Shown here: positions 34,112-43,068 of the stretch, piece by piece | Numbering within the stretch: position 1 is the first letter of the stretch | Layout of the letters: every line of letters begins with the position of its first letter | Source: Nocardioides_C sp963700955 | GTDB taxonomy: Bacteria; Actinomycetota; Actinomycetes; Propionibacteriales; Nocardioidaceae | Reading direction: 5' to 3' | Assembly: GCA_963700955.1 (NCBI GenBank) | Contig: CAVOZH010000012.1 | Location: forward strand, 496,001-560,000 | DNA length: 64,000 bases | The notes under the pieces: model-generated | Told to the model about the DNA's origin: nothing | What the model saw: the letters and a program-made list of their open reading frames with translations, nothing else | The model's database searches: none | Made by a program: the position numbers and the translations under genes

Positions 34112-36360
34112 TGCTCGCCGTCGGCGGAGCCGGCGGCCTCGGAGGTGGCGTCGGAGCCCGACTCAGCCGACTCCCCCGCCTCCTCGACGACGGGGATCAG
34201 CGAGAGCTTGCCGCGGTCGTCGATCTCGGCGATCTCGACCTGCACCTTCTGGCCCACCGAGACGACGTCCTCGACGGCGTCGACGCGCTTGCCACCCGCA
34301 AGGGCGCGGAGCTTGCTGATGTGAAGCAGGCCGTCCTTGCCGGGGAGCAGCGAGACGAACGCACCGAAGTTCGTCGTCTTCACGACGGTGCCGAGGTAGC
34401 GCTCGCCGACCTCGGGCATCGTCGGGTTCGCGATGCCGTTGATGATCGAGCGGGCGGCCTCAGCCGACTCGCCGTTGGTGGCACCGATGTAGATCGTGCC
34501 GTCGTCCTCGATGCTGATCTGGGCGCCGGTGTCGTCCTGGATCTGGTTGATGACCTTGCCCTTGGGACCGATCACCTCACCGATCTTGTCGACGGGGACC
34601 TTGACCGTGATGATCCGCGGAGCGTGCAGCGACATCTCCTCAGGAGCGGAGATCGCCTCGGCCATCACGTCGAGGATCGCCAGACGGGCGTCCTTGGCCT
34701 GGGTCAGCGCACCGGCGAGCACCTCGGCGGGGATGCCGTCGAGCTTGGTGTCGAGCTGCAGGGCCGTGACGAAGTCACGCGTGCCGGCGACCTTGAAGTC
34801 CATGTCGCCGAACGCGTCCTCGGCGCCGAGGATGTCGGTCAGCGCGACGTACTGGGTCTTGCCGTCGACCTCACCGGAGATCAGGCCCATCGCGATGCCG
34901 GCGACGGGTGCACGCAGCGGCACACCTGCCTGGAGCAGCGACAGCGTCGAGGCGCAGACCGAGCCCATGGACGTCGAGCCGTTGGAGCCGAGGGCCTCGG
35001 ACACCTGACGGATGGCGTACGGGAACTCCTCGCGGGTGGGCAGCACCGGCACGAGGGCACGGCCGGCGAGAGCACCGTGGCCGATCTCGCGACGCTTGGG
35101 CGAACCCACCCGGCCGGTCTCACCGGTGGAGTACGGCGGGAAGTTGTAGTTGTGCATGTAGCGACGCGTGGTCTCCGGGGAGAGCGTGTCGAGCTTCTGC
35201 TCCAGCGTCAGCATGTTGAGCGTGGTGACACCCAGGATCTGGGTCTCGCCGCGCTCGAACAGCGCCGAGCCGTGCACCCGCGGGATCACGCCGACCTCGG
35301 CGGACAGGGTCCGGATGTCGGTGAGGCCGCGGCCGTCGATGCGGACCTTGTCGCGCAGCACGCGGTCACGGACGAGCTTCTTGGTGAGCGAGCGGAAGGC
35401 AGCGCCGAGCTCCTTCTCACGCCCCTCGAAGTCCGCGCCGACCTTCTCGATGACCGAGGCCTTGACCTCGTCCATCTTGCTCTCGCGCTCCTGCTTGCCG
35501 GCGATGGTCAGCGCCTGTGCCAGCTCGGTGGTGGCGGCGTTCTCCACCGCGGCGTACACGTCGTCCTCGTAGTCGAGGAAGATCGGGAACTCCGCGACCG
35601 GCTTGGCGGCCTGCTTGGCGAGCTCGGACTGCGCGTCGCAGAGCTGCTTGATGAAGGGCTTGGCGGCGTCGAGACCGCCGGCGACGACCTCCTCGGTCGG
35701 AGCCTGCGTGCCGGAACGGACCAGGTCCCACGTGGACTCGGTGGACTCCGCCTCGACCATCATGATCGCGACGTCACCGGACTCGGTGACCCGACCGGCG
35801 ACGACCATGTCGAAGACGGCGTCCTCGAGCTGGCTGTGGCTGGGGAAGGCGACCCACTGGCCCTCGATGAGGGCGACGCGCACGCCGCCGACCGGGCCGG
35901 AGAACGGCAGGCCGGAGAGCTGCGTGGACATCGACGCGGCGTTGATCGCGAGGACGTCGTACGGGGTGTCGGGGTCGAGCGCCATCACCGTGATGACCAC
36001 CTGGACCTCGTTGCGCAGTCCCTTCTTGAAGGTCGGGCGCAGCGGACGGTCGATGAGGCGGCAGGTGAGGATGGCGTCCTCGGACGGCCGGCCCTCGCGG
36101 CGGAAGAACGAGCCGGGGATCCGGCCCGCGGCGTACATCCGCTCCTCGACGTCGATCGTGAGGGGGAAGAAGTCGAAGTGCTCCTTCGGGTGCTTCCCGG
36201 CCGTGGTGGCCGAGAGCAGCATGGTCTCGTCGTCGAGGTAGGCGGTGACCGAGCCGGCCGCTTGACGGGCCAGGTAGCCGGTCTCGAACTTGACGGTGCG
36301 GCTGCCGAACTTGCCGTTGTCGATGACGGTCTCGACCGCCGAGATGGTGGGTTCCTCCAT
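34108..36360 (-). CDS. pnp: polyribonucleotide nucleotidyltransferase (PNPase)
   Basis: A 750-residue PNPase. Two RNase PH domains (the active second one with QYVALTDILGAEDAFGDMDFKVAGT), then a KH domain (IGPKGKVINQIQDDTG) and an S1 domain (YLGTVVKTTNFGAFVSLLPGKDGLLHIS), then an acidic tail. It degrades RNA 3'-5' with phosphate, or adds nucleotides; in actinobacteria it may act as poly(A)-like tail polymerase. It lies 340 nt downstream of rpsO, with a long hairpin in the gap, the classic position for autoregulation, and is followed by the overlapping M16 gene. Confidence 0.98.
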   Translation of the reverse strand: MEEPTISAVETVIDNGKFGSRTVKFETGYLARQAAGSVTAYLDDETMLLSATTAGKHPKEHFDFFPLTIDVEERMYAAGRIPGSFFRREGRPSEDAILTCRLIDRPLRPTFKKGLRNEVQVVITVMALDPDTPYDVLAINAASMSTQLSGLPFSGPVGGVRVALIEGQWVAFPSHSQLEDAVFDMVVAGRVTESGDVAIMMVEAESTESTWDLVRSGTQAPTEEVVAGGLDAAKPFIKQLCDAQSELAKQAAKPVAEFPIFLDYEDDVYAAVENAATTELAQALTIAGKQERESKMDEVKASVIEKVGADFEGREKELGAAFRSLTKKLVRDRVLRDKVRIDGRGLTDIRTLSAEVGVIPRVHGSALFERGETQILGVTTLNMLTLEQKLDTLSPETTRRYMHNYNFPPYSTGETGRVGSPKRREIGHGALAGRALVPVLPTREEFPYAIRQVSEALGSNGSTSMGSVCASTLSLLQAGVPLRAPVAGIAMGLISGEVDGKTQYVALTDILGAEDAFGDMDFKVAGTRDFVTALQLDTKLDGIPAEVLAGALTQAKDARLAILDVMAEAISAPEEMSLHAPRIITVKVPVDKIGEVIGPKGKVINQIQDDTGAQISIEDDGTIYIGATNGESAEAARSIINGIANPTMPEVGERYLGTVVKTTNFGAFVSLLPGKDGLLHISKLRALAGGKRVDAVEDVVSVGQKVQVEIAEIDDRGKLSLIPVVEEAGESAESGSDATSEAAGSADGEQ

Positions 36361-36700
36361 GGGATACCCCTTTCTCTGTTCGCGGAGCGATCACGCGGGG
36401 GCGCCTCAAGCCATCTGATGACCAGTGATGCGCGTGGCTCCGCTGGCACAGGGGGCCGGTCTTCGATCGAGGCCCGCGGGCGGCCGGCGTGAACCGGCAA
36501 TCTCCCGAAGGCCACTACCGAGGACCGGGCCGGACGTCCGCGGTCGCTCCAGTGAATGGTGTGTGTTCAGTTGTTCCAGAACATGTCCGAGCCTAGCCCG
36601 ACCATGCCCCGTTCATGCAGCAGGAGCGACCACCCGGCCCGGCGTGCTGCGCCGGCGGGGGTCGCTCCTGCTCAAGACTCTTGCTTCATCGATGCTCTGA
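36361..36700 (-). other. rpsO-pnp intergenic leader region
   Basis: The 340 bases between rpsO and pnp contain no gene. Besides the hairpin at 36619-36672 nearest rpsO, I see no other strong structure. Either pnp has its own promoter here or it is read through from rpsO. Confidence 0.5.
36619..36672 (-). terminator. long hairpin between rpsO and pnp
   Basis: A perfect 13-bp stem, AGCAGGAGCGACC with GGTCGCTCCTGCT (36619-36631 with 36660-36672), encloses an inner CCGGCG/CGCCGG stem. It starts 28 nt after the rpsO stop. It may be the rpsO terminator, or a duplex processed by RNase III, as in the rpsO-pnp operon of E. coli. There is no T-tract to favour termination. Confidence 0.7.
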
Positions 36701-36976
36701 TCAACGACGCAGACCGAGCCGCTCCACGATCGAGCGGTAACGGTTGATGTCTTCCTTCTGCATGTAGTTCAGAAGGCGACGGCGCTGACCCACGAGCAGG
36801 AGCAGACCACGACGGCTGTGGTGGTCGTGCTTGTGCATCTTGAGGTGCTCGGTGAGGTGAGAGATGCGGTGGCTCAGGAGCGCAACCTGCACCTCCGGAG
36901 AGCCGGTGTCGCCCTCGTTGGTGGCGTACTCGGCGATGATCTGCTTCTTGGTCTCCGCGTCGGTACCTTTGGACAC
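36701..36976 (-). CDS. rpsO: 30S ribosomal protein S15
   Basis: A 91-residue S15. GDTGSPEVQVALLSHRISHLT and HKHDHHSRRGLLLLVGQRRRLL are the conserved RNA-binding blocks. The GTG at 36976 is chosen over the longer frame because GAAGGGAAG lies just upstream and the family N terminus begins there. S15 binds 16S rRNA helices 20-22 early in 30S assembly. It diverges from a molybdoenzyme gene. Confidence 0.97.
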   Translation of the reverse strand: MSKGTDAETKKQIIAEYATNEGDTGSPEVQVALLSHRISHLTEHLKMHKHDHHSRRGLLLLVGQRRRLLNYMQKEDINRYRSIVERLGLRR

Positions 36977-37213
36977 GCGACTTCCCTTCGGGTTTCTCGT
37001 TGCGCGGCGCGCCGGGGCCTGTTCACCCGGGCACTCTGGATCCGCGGCCGTTCTGACGGCGATGCCGTCTCCGGCTACTCGGCCGGGACAACCGCTCAAG
37101 GCTATCAGCGGCCCGCTGGATTCTCCGAATCGCTTCCCGCGACGGCCCCGGACCCGTCCGTCAGGCGCAGTAGTGTGCACAGCAACACGCGGTTACGTGG
37201 AAGGATTGCCCCC

Positions 37214-39394
37214 GTGCAGAAGCAAGGGACTCGGCTCGGCGTGTGCAACCTGTGCGAGGCCATCTGTGGGCTGCGCCTGACCCTCGAGGACGGCCGGATC
37301 ACCTCGGTGCGCGGCAACCCCGACGACCCGCTCTCCCGAGGCCACATCTGCCCCAAGGCGTTGGCGCTCCAGGACGTCCACGAGGACCCTGACCGGCTGC
37401 GCCGCCCCGTCCGGCGTACCTCCACGGGCTGGCAGGAGATCGGCTGGGACGAGGCGCTCGACCTCGTCGCGGACCGCCTCGCGCGAACGATCACCGAGCA
37501 CGGACGCGATGCCGTCGCGGTGTACCTGGGCAACCCCAACGTGCACAGCCTCGGCTCGATGACCCACGCGACCGCGATGGTGAAGGCGCTCCGCACCAAG
37601 AACACCTACAGCGCGACCTCGGTGGACCAACTGCCTCATCAGCTCGTGGCCCACCTGATGTACGGCCACCAGCTGCTCATCCCGGTGCCCGACATCGACC
37701 GGACGCAGCTGTTCGTCGTGGTGGGCGGCAACCCGATGGCCTCCAACGGCAGCCTGATGACCGTGCCTGACTTCCCGGGCCGGCTCCGCGAGCTGCGGGC
37801 CCGTGGTGGCCGGATGGTCGTCATCGACCCCCGGCGCACCGAGACCGCGAAGGCGGCCGACAAGCACCACTTCGTGCGCCCCGGAACGGACGCTTTCGTG
37901 CTCCTCGCGATGCTGCACACGGTCTTCGCCGAGGGGCTGGCCAGGGCGCCCGAGTACGTCGACGGGCTCGACGTCGTGGAGGCCGCGGTGCGCGACTTCA
38001 CGCCCGAGCGGGCCGAGACTGCAAGTGGGGTTCCGGCAGAGGTCGTCCGTGGCCTCGCCCGGGAGCTCGTGACGACCGAGGCCGCCGCGCTCTACGGACG
38101 GATGGGGGTCTCGACACAAGGGTTCGGGACCGTGTGCCAGTGGGCCATCCAGTGCCTGAACATCGTGGCCGGGAACCTCGACCACATCGGCGGCACGATG
38201 TTCACCTCGCCGGCCATCGACGTGGTGGGACGAGGGCTCATCGGCAAGGGCCACCGCGACCTGTGGCGCAGCAGGGTCCGCGGACTGCCAGAGGTCGGCG
38301 GGGAGCTGCCGGTGTCGACCCTCGCCGACGAGATCCTCACACCCGGAGAGGGACAGGTGCGCGCGGTCCTCACCGTCGCGGGCAACCCGGCGCTCTCGAC
38401 ACCCGACGGCGCCCGCCTCTCCGAAGCGCTCGCGGGGGTCGACTTCATGGCCGCCGTGGACATCTACGTGAACGAGACGACCCGGCACGCCGACGTGATC
38501 CTGCCGCCCACCTCGGCACTCGAGCGCGACCACTACGACCTGGTCTTCCACGTGCTGGCGGTCCGCAACACAGCGCGCTTCACGCCCGCCGTCTTCCCGA
38601 AGCCCGAGGACGCCCGGCACGACTGGGAGATCTACCGCGAGATCGCGCTCCGGACCGCCAAGCGTCTCGCGGACAAGCCCCCGCTGAAGAAGCGCCTGGC
38701 CCAGCAGTCCCGGATGCGTCTCTCCCCGACCCGCACGATCGACCTGCTGCTGCGCACCGACCGGACCAGGTTGTCGCTGCGCAAGCTCCGCCGCAGCCCG
38801 CAGGGAGTGGATCTGGGCCCGCTTCGCCCGGTCCTCCCGGGTCGGCTGCTCACCAAGGACCGTCGTGTCCACGCAGCTCCCCAGGTCGTCCTCGACGACC
38901 TCGACCGGCTCCAGCGCTCGACGAGCGAGCAGCCCGGCGAGGGCGAGCTGCTCCTCATCGGCCGGCGCCACCAGCGCGACTGCAACTCCTGGATGCACAA
39001 CACCGAGCGGCTCACGAAGGGCCGCCCGCGTCACCACCTCCTGATGCACCCTGACGACCTCGCCGCACGCGGCATCACGGACGGTACGACGGTCGCGGTC
39101 ACGTCGCGTGTGGGCACGGTGCACGCCGAGGTGCAGGCGACCGACGACGTGATGCGCGGCGTGGTGAGCCTCCCGCACGGCTACGGCCATCAGCGCGAGG
39201 GCGCCCGCCTCGGCAACGCCGCGCGCGTGCCCGGGCCGTCGATCAACGACCTGACCGACCCGGGGACCCTCGACGAGGCCAGCGGCAACGCCGTGCTGAA
39301 CGGCGTTCCGGTCACGGTCGCCGCCGCGGAGGCCGGTCCCTCAGGTACCGACACCGTTCGCACCGAGACGTCCACGGCGCCCGCACCCACCTGA
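37214..39394 (+). CDS. molybdopterin-dependent oxidoreductase (DMSO-reductase family)
   Basis: A 726-residue protein. The 4Fe-4S site is CNLCEAICG with C11, C14, C18 and C46 (HICPK). The molybdopterin domain contains VVGGNPMASN, IDPRRTETAKAADKH and a C-terminal molydopterin-dinucleotide domain (RQHNTERL-like MHNTERL and LPHGYGHQREG). A candidate molybdenum ligand region is SATSVDQLP; no Cys/Sec is in the formate-dehydrogenase position, so Ser or Asp could be the ligand. The substrate is unknown; it resembles formate dehydrogenase / DMSO reductase relatives. It has no signal peptide and no electron-transfer subunit next to it. GTG at 37214 has GGAAGG upstream. Confidence 0.88.
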   Translation: MQKQGTRLGVCNLCEAICGLRLTLEDGRITSVRGNPDDPLSRGHICPKALALQDVHEDPDRLRRPVRRTSTGWQEIGWDEALDLVADRLARTITEHGRDAVAVYLGNPNVHSLGSMTHATAMVKALRTKNTYSATSVDQLPHQLVAHLMYGHQLLIPVPDIDRTQLFVVVGGNPMASNGSLMTVPDFPGRLRELRARGGRMVVIDPRRTETAKAADKHHFVRPGTDAFVLLAMLHTVFAEGLARAPEYVDGLDVVEAAVRDFTPERAETASGVPAEVVRGLARELVTTEAAALYGRMGVSTQGFGTVCQWAIQCLNIVAGNLDHIGGTMFTSPAIDVVGRGLIGKGHRDLWRSRVRGLPEVGGELPVSTLADEILTPGEGQVRAVLTVAGNPALSTPDGARLSEALAGVDFMAAVDIYVNETTRHADVILPPTSALERDHYDLVFHVLAVRNTARFTPAVFPKPEDARHDWEIYREIALRTAKRLADKPPLKKRLAQQSRMRLSPTRTIDLLLRTDRTRLSLRKLRRSPQGVDLGPLRPVLPGRLLTKDRRVHAAPQVVLDDLDRLQRSTSEQPGEGELLLIGRRHQRDCNSWMHNTERLTKGRPRHHLLMHPDDLAARGITDGTTVAVTSRVGTVHAEVQATDDVMRGVVSLPHGYGHQREGARLGNAARVPGPSINDLTDPGTLDEASGNAVLNGVPVTVAAAEAGPSGTDTVRTETSTAPAPT

Positions 39395-39431
39395 CCCGAG
39401 ACGCTCGGCACCTCCGCCACGGCGCGGCGGG

Positions 39432-39498
39432 AGGTGGTCGATGGTGACCGGCTTCGGGCACCGCGAGAGGCCCCGCGAGAGGTCACCACCGACCACTT
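39432..39498. terminator. long bidirectional hairpin between molybdoenzyme gene and ptsI
   Basis: Arms at 39432-39449 and 39481-39498 pair over 18 positions with two mismatches (GGTGGTCGATGGTGACC with its near complement), enclosing a 31-nt loop that holds a short duplicated CCGCGAGAGG. It lies between convergent genes: 37 nt after the molybdoenzyme stop and ~40 nt past the ptsI stop. Confidence 0.7.
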
Positions 39499-39500
39499 GA

Positions 39501-39542
39501 CGCCCGCGGGGCGGGATCAGCCGCCCGCGGGGCGGGATCAGC
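39501..39542. repeat. 21-bp perfect tandem repeat over the ptsI stop codon
   Basis: Two identical 21-bp units (39501-39521 and 39522-39542) abut. Because 21 is a multiple of three, the ptsI stop TGA at 39538-39540 is duplicated in frame at 39517-39519. The first stop is used, so the repeat does not change the protein. Confidence 0.85.
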
Positions 39543-41235
39543 CCCCCGAGAGAACCTTCCGGACGGCCTCACGAGCCGCCATCGGGTCCGTGGCGGCGAG
39601 GGCCGCCTCGGCAGCGTGCTCGCACATGTCCATCGACACCGTCGCCAGCTGGGCTCCGACCGTGCGCACCGCGGCCGAGGCCATCGACAGCGAGGTCACG
39701 CCCATCCCGACGAGGGCGGCAGCCAGGGCGGGGTCGGCCGCGGCCTCGCCACAGACCCCCACGGGCTTTCCGGCCTGCTTGCCGGCCTCAGCGCTGATCG
39801 CGATCAGCGCCAGCACGGCGGGCTGCCAGGCGTCGGTGAGATGTGCGAGCCCGCTCGCCATGCGGTCGGCGGCCATCGTGTACTGCGTCAGGTCGTTCGT
39901 GCCGATCGAGAGGAAGTCGACGTGCTCGAGCATCTTGTGCGCCTGGAGCGCCGCGCTCGGGATCTCGATCATCACCCCGGCCTGGAGGCCGTGGGCGCGC
40001 ACCTGCTCGGCGAAGTCCGCTGCCTCTTGGACAGTGGCCACCATCGGCGCCATCACCCATGGGGTGGTCGACGTCTGGCGTGCGGCCGCAGCGATGGCGT
40101 AGAGCTGGCGCTCGAGCAGTCCGGGGTTGCCGAAGGACAGCCGGAGACCGCGCACACCGAGGGCGGGGTTCTCCTCCCCCTCGAGTGTCGCGAAGGCGAT
40201 CGGCTTGTCCGACCCGGCGTCGAGGGTGCGCACCACGACGCTGCGGTCCTGCCCGAAGGCCGCGAGCACCTCGGCGTACACCTCGGTCTGCTCCGCGACG
40301 CTGGGTTCGTCCTTGCGGTTGAGGAAGCACAGCTCGGTGCGGAACAGGCCAACGCCCTCGACGGGTCCGGCGGCGGCCCCTCGCGCAGAGGCCCCGTCCG
40401 CGACGTTGGCCAGGATCTTCACCCGGGTGCCGTCGCTGGTGCGGGCGGGACCGGACCAGGTCTGGAGCGCCGCACGCGCCTTGGCGTCAGCGTCGACGCG
40501 GGCGGTCGCCTCGACAGGATCGGGCGAGAGGGCGATCTCGCCAGTGGTCCCGTCGACCAGGACCGGAGTGCCGGGGGCGAGCCCCATCAGCCCCGGCACC
40601 GCCACCACACACGGGATGCCGAGCTGCCGGGCGATGATCGCGGTGTGGCTCGTCGGACCGCCCTTCTCCGTGACGAGGGCCGTCACCTGGGACGCGTCGA
40701 GTCCGGCCGTGTCAGCCGGGGCGAGGTCCTCGGCGATCAGGACCGAGGGCTCGTCGGGGACGGGCACGCCCGGCTCGGCCTCGCCGACGAGCGAGGCCGT
40801 GAGGCGGTTCTCGATGTCGCGCAGGTCGGTGACGCGCTCGGCCATCAGGCCCCCCATCTGGGTGAACAGGTCCGCGAACTGGTCCACCCCCGCGTGCAAG
40901 GCGTCGAGAAGCGTGTCACCGGCCTTCACCCGCTTCACCACGGCGGCTCGCAGGCCCTTGTCACGGGTCAGCCCCGCCGTGGCCGTGAGGACCTCCGCGG
41001 CTGACCCGCTGGCTCTCTCCGCCCTCCCGGAAAGGCGGTCGGCGACCAGGGTCACCGCACCTTCATAGGCGTCGATGGCCGACTGCTCGTCGAGCGAGAG
41101 GCCTTGGAACTCGTCGATGGCGCGCTGCGAGATCCGCGCGGTGGCGACCACGACCGGGCCGTAGGCGACGCCGGGGACGACAGGAGTGCCCCGCAAGGAG
41201 GAGGCGGTCTGGCTCGGGATGTCGATCGAGGGCAT
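39538..41235 (-). CDS. ptsI: phosphoenolpyruvate-protein phosphotransferase (enzyme I)
   Basis: A ~565-residue PTS enzyme I. The phosphorylated His197 is in EKGGPTSHTAII. The PEP-binding half has VGLFRTELCFLNR, LDAGSDKP, GVMIEIPSAAL and SIGTNDLTQYTMAADR. It takes phosphate from PEP and passes it to HPr. I choose the ATG at 41235 (MPSIDIP); a TTG at 41256 would add seven residues, and GGAGGG is 13 nt before the ATG. It diverges from the deoR-fruK-fruA-ptsH operon over 99 nt. No ribosome site is ideal for either start. Confidence 0.95.
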   Translation of the reverse strand: MPSIDIPSQTASSLRGTPVVPGVAYGPVVVATARISQRAIDEFQGLSLDEQSAIDAYEGAVTLVADRLSGRAERASGSAAEVLTATAGLTRDKGLRAAVVKRVKAGDTLLDALHAGVDQFADLFTQMGGLMAERVTDLRDIENRLTASLVGEAEPGVPVPDEPSVLIAEDLAPADTAGLDASQVTALVTEKGGPTSHTAIIARQLGIPCVVAVPGLMGLAPGTPVLVDGTTGEIALSPDPVEATARVDADAKARAALQTWSGPARTSDGTRVKILANVADGASARGAAAGPVEGVGLFRTELCFLNRKDEPSVAEQTEVYAEVLAAFGQDRSVVVRTLDAGSDKPIAFATLEGEENPALGVRGLRLSFGNPGLLERQLYAIAAAARQTSTTPWVMAPMVATVQEAADFAEQVRAHGLQAGVMIEIPSAALQAHKMLEHVDFLSIGTNDLTQYTMAADRMASGLAHLTDAWQPAVLALIAISAEAGKQAGKPVGVCGEAAADPALAAALVGMGVTSLSMASAAVRTVGAQLATVSMDMCEHAAEAALAATDPMAAREAVRKVLSGG

Positions 41236-41261
41236 AGGAAGACGATAACCCTCCAACCCTC

Positions 41262-41290
41262 TTGACAGTCAACATGACCGGGCGTAAAAC
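41262..41290 (+). promoter_or_regulatory. sigma70-type promoter of the fru operon with an overlapping palindrome
   Basis: TTGACA (41262-41267), 17 bases, TAAAAC (41285-41290): a strong -35 and a 4/6 -10. The -35 is inside the perfect palindrome TTGAC-A-GTCAA (41262-41272), and a further GTCA-ACA-TGAC repeat (41268-41278) follows, so a repressor bound here would block RNA polymerase. The adjacent DeoR-family gene is the natural candidate. The transcript would begin ~30-40 nt before the TTG start of deoR. Confidence 0.65.
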
Positions 41291-41334
41291 AATAGATACA
41301 CAGATCGAATCCAACACAAACGCAGGAGGCGGGT

Positions 41335-42102
41335 TTGTACGCCGAAGAACGTCGCCAGGCCATGGCCGACCTGATCGCCCAGCGTGGGCGACTCTCGGTC
41401 GCAGAGCTGGCCGACGCCTATGCGGTCACCACTGAGACGGTCCGCCGCGATCTGTCCGTGCTCGAGCGCGCCGGGATCATCCGCCGTGTCCACGGCGGTG
41501 CGGTGCCTTTCGAGGCCCTGAGTGTCATGGAGACCGCGGTGGTCGACCGCGACCTCGCGCAGGCGGAGCAGAAGGACGACATCGCGAAGGCGGCGCTCGA
41601 GATGCTGCCCGCGTCCGGCGGCAGCGTCCTTCTCGACGCGGGCACGACCACCTCACGACTCGCCACCCACCTCCCCCGGGACCTCAAGCTGACCGTGGTC
41701 ACCAACGCGGTTCCGATCGCAGCCCGGCTGGCGGCTGTCCCCTCCGTGGAGCTGCACCTGTTGCCAGGGCGCGTCCGACGGACCACCCAGGCGGCAGTCG
41801 GCGAGGAGACCGTCGCGGCCTTGGGCGTCCTGCGCACCGACGTCGCCTTCGTCGGCACCAACGGCATCGACCTCGAGCACGGGCTGACCACGCCTGACCA
41901 CTCCGAGGCGGCGGCCAAGAGAGCCATGGTCCGCGCCGGGCGCCGGGTGGTCGTGCTCGCCGACTCCTCGAAGGTGGGCCGGGAGCACACCGTCCGCTTC
42001 GCCGATCTCGGCGACATCGACGTTCTCGTCACCGACGAGGGGATCGACGAGGTCGACGTGAAGGCGTTCGAGGACCGCGGCGTAGAGGTGGTGATCGCAT
42101 GA
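41335..42102 (+). CDS. DeoR/GlpR-family transcriptional regulator
   Basis: A 255-residue DeoR-type regulator. The winged HTH occupies residues ~1-57 (LIAQRGRLSVAELADAYAVTTETVRRDL, with GIIRRVHGGA), and the C-terminal sugar-phosphate-sensing DeoRC domain has LLDAGTTTSRLA and ADSSKVG. TTG start with AGGAGG 6 nt before it; this is the usual MYAEER start. It overlaps fruK by 4 nt and likely senses fructose phosphate and represses the fru operon (an inference from family and position). Confidence 0.92.
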   Translation: MYAEERRQAMADLIAQRGRLSVAELADAYAVTTETVRRDLSVLERAGIIRRVHGGAVPFEALSVMETAVVDRDLAQAEQKDDIAKAALEMLPASGGSVLLDAGTTTSRLATHLPRDLKLTVVTNAVPIAARLAAVPSVELHLLPGRVRRTTQAAVGEETVAALGVLRTDVAFVGTNGIDLEHGLTTPDHSEAAAKRAMVRAGRRVVVLADSSKVGREHTVRFADLGDIDVLVTDEGIDEVDVKAFEDRGVEVVIA

Positions 42103-43061
42103 TCGTCACGCTGACGCCCAACCCGAGCGTGGACCGCACCGTCGCCCTGACCTCGAGACTCGAGCGAGGGGCCGTGCTCCGGGCCGAGTCCGTGACGTCC
42201 CAGTCCGGCGGCAAGGGAGTCAACATCTCGCGCGCCGCCGTCGCCGCCGGCATCCCGACCATCGCGGTTCTCCCCGCGGAGAACGACGATCCCTACGTCC
42301 TCGAGCTCCTGCGGGACGGCATCGACTGCCGCCCCGAGCGTCCGGTCGGACCAGTGCGGGTGAACCTCACGATCACCGAGCCCGACGGCACCACGACCAA
42401 GATCAACACCCCCGGCACCGAGGTCGACAAGGCAGCGCTCGACCGGCTCGAGCAGGCGCTGCACCACCGCGCCCGCAGTGCGCAATGGGTCGTGCTCGCC
42501 GGCTCCCTGCCGCCCGGCGCCCCTGCCGACTGGTACGCCGACCTCGTGGCCGACCTCGCCGGTACGACGGCCAGGGTCGCCGTCGACACCTCCGACGAGC
42601 CTCTGCGGCGACTCGCCGAACGGGTCACCTCAGGTGGGACGGCGCCCGACCTGATGAAGCCCAACGGTGAGGAGCTGGCCTCCCTGACCGGTGGCGACGC
42701 CGAGAAGATCGAGGCCGATCCCTTCGCCGCGGCCCACGCCGCAAGCGTGCTGGTGGAGCAGGGTGTCGGCGCCGTCCTGGCCACGTTGGGCGGCAACGGC
42801 GCCGTCCTCGTGACCTCCGAGGGCGCCTGGCACGCGACGCCGCCGCCGACCACGGTCGTGAGCACCGTCGGCGCCGGTGACTCGAGCCTCTTCGGTTACC
42901 TGCTCGGCGACCTCCGCGGCGCCCCTCCGGCCGAGCGCCTGCGCCTCGCCGTCGCCTACGGCAGCGCCGCAGCCGGCCTGCCCGGCACCACGATTCCCGC
43001 ACCAGAACACATCACCCCCGAGCGCGTGGACCTCCGCGAGCTCGTCCGTGAAGGAGATTGA
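42099..43061 (+). CDS. fruK: 1-phosphofructokinase
   Basis: A 320-residue PfkB-family kinase. MIVTLTPNPSVDRTVAL at the N terminus and the VGAGDSSLFGYL catalytic block near residue 258 are present, with GGKGVNISRAA. FruK phosphorylates the fructose-1-phosphate delivered by FruA to fructose-1,6-bisphosphate. It is coupled to deoR by a 4-nt overlap and to fruA by a 7-nt gap. Confidence 0.95.
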   Translation: MIVTLTPNPSVDRTVALTSRLERGAVLRAESVTSQSGGKGVNISRAAVAAGIPTIAVLPAENDDPYVLELLRDGIDCRPERPVGPVRVNLTITEPDGTTTKINTPGTEVDKAALDRLEQALHHRARSAQWVVLAGSLPPGAPADWYADLVADLAGTTARVAVDTSDEPLRRLAERVTSGGTAPDLMKPNGEELASLTGGDAEKIEADPFAAAHAASVLVEQGVGAVLATLGGNGAVLVTSEGAWHATPPPTTVVSTVGAGDSSLFGYLLGDLRGAPPAERLRLAVAYGSAAAGLPGTTIPAPEHITPERVDLRELVREGD

Positions 43062-43068
43062 GGAGAAC

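Noticed and set aside
34321..36492. Very long open frame antisense to pnp (about 720 codons)
   Set aside because: It is the high-GC shadow of pnp: composition is Val/Leu/Asp/Gly/Arg-rich with no motif, and pnp itself is unmistakable.
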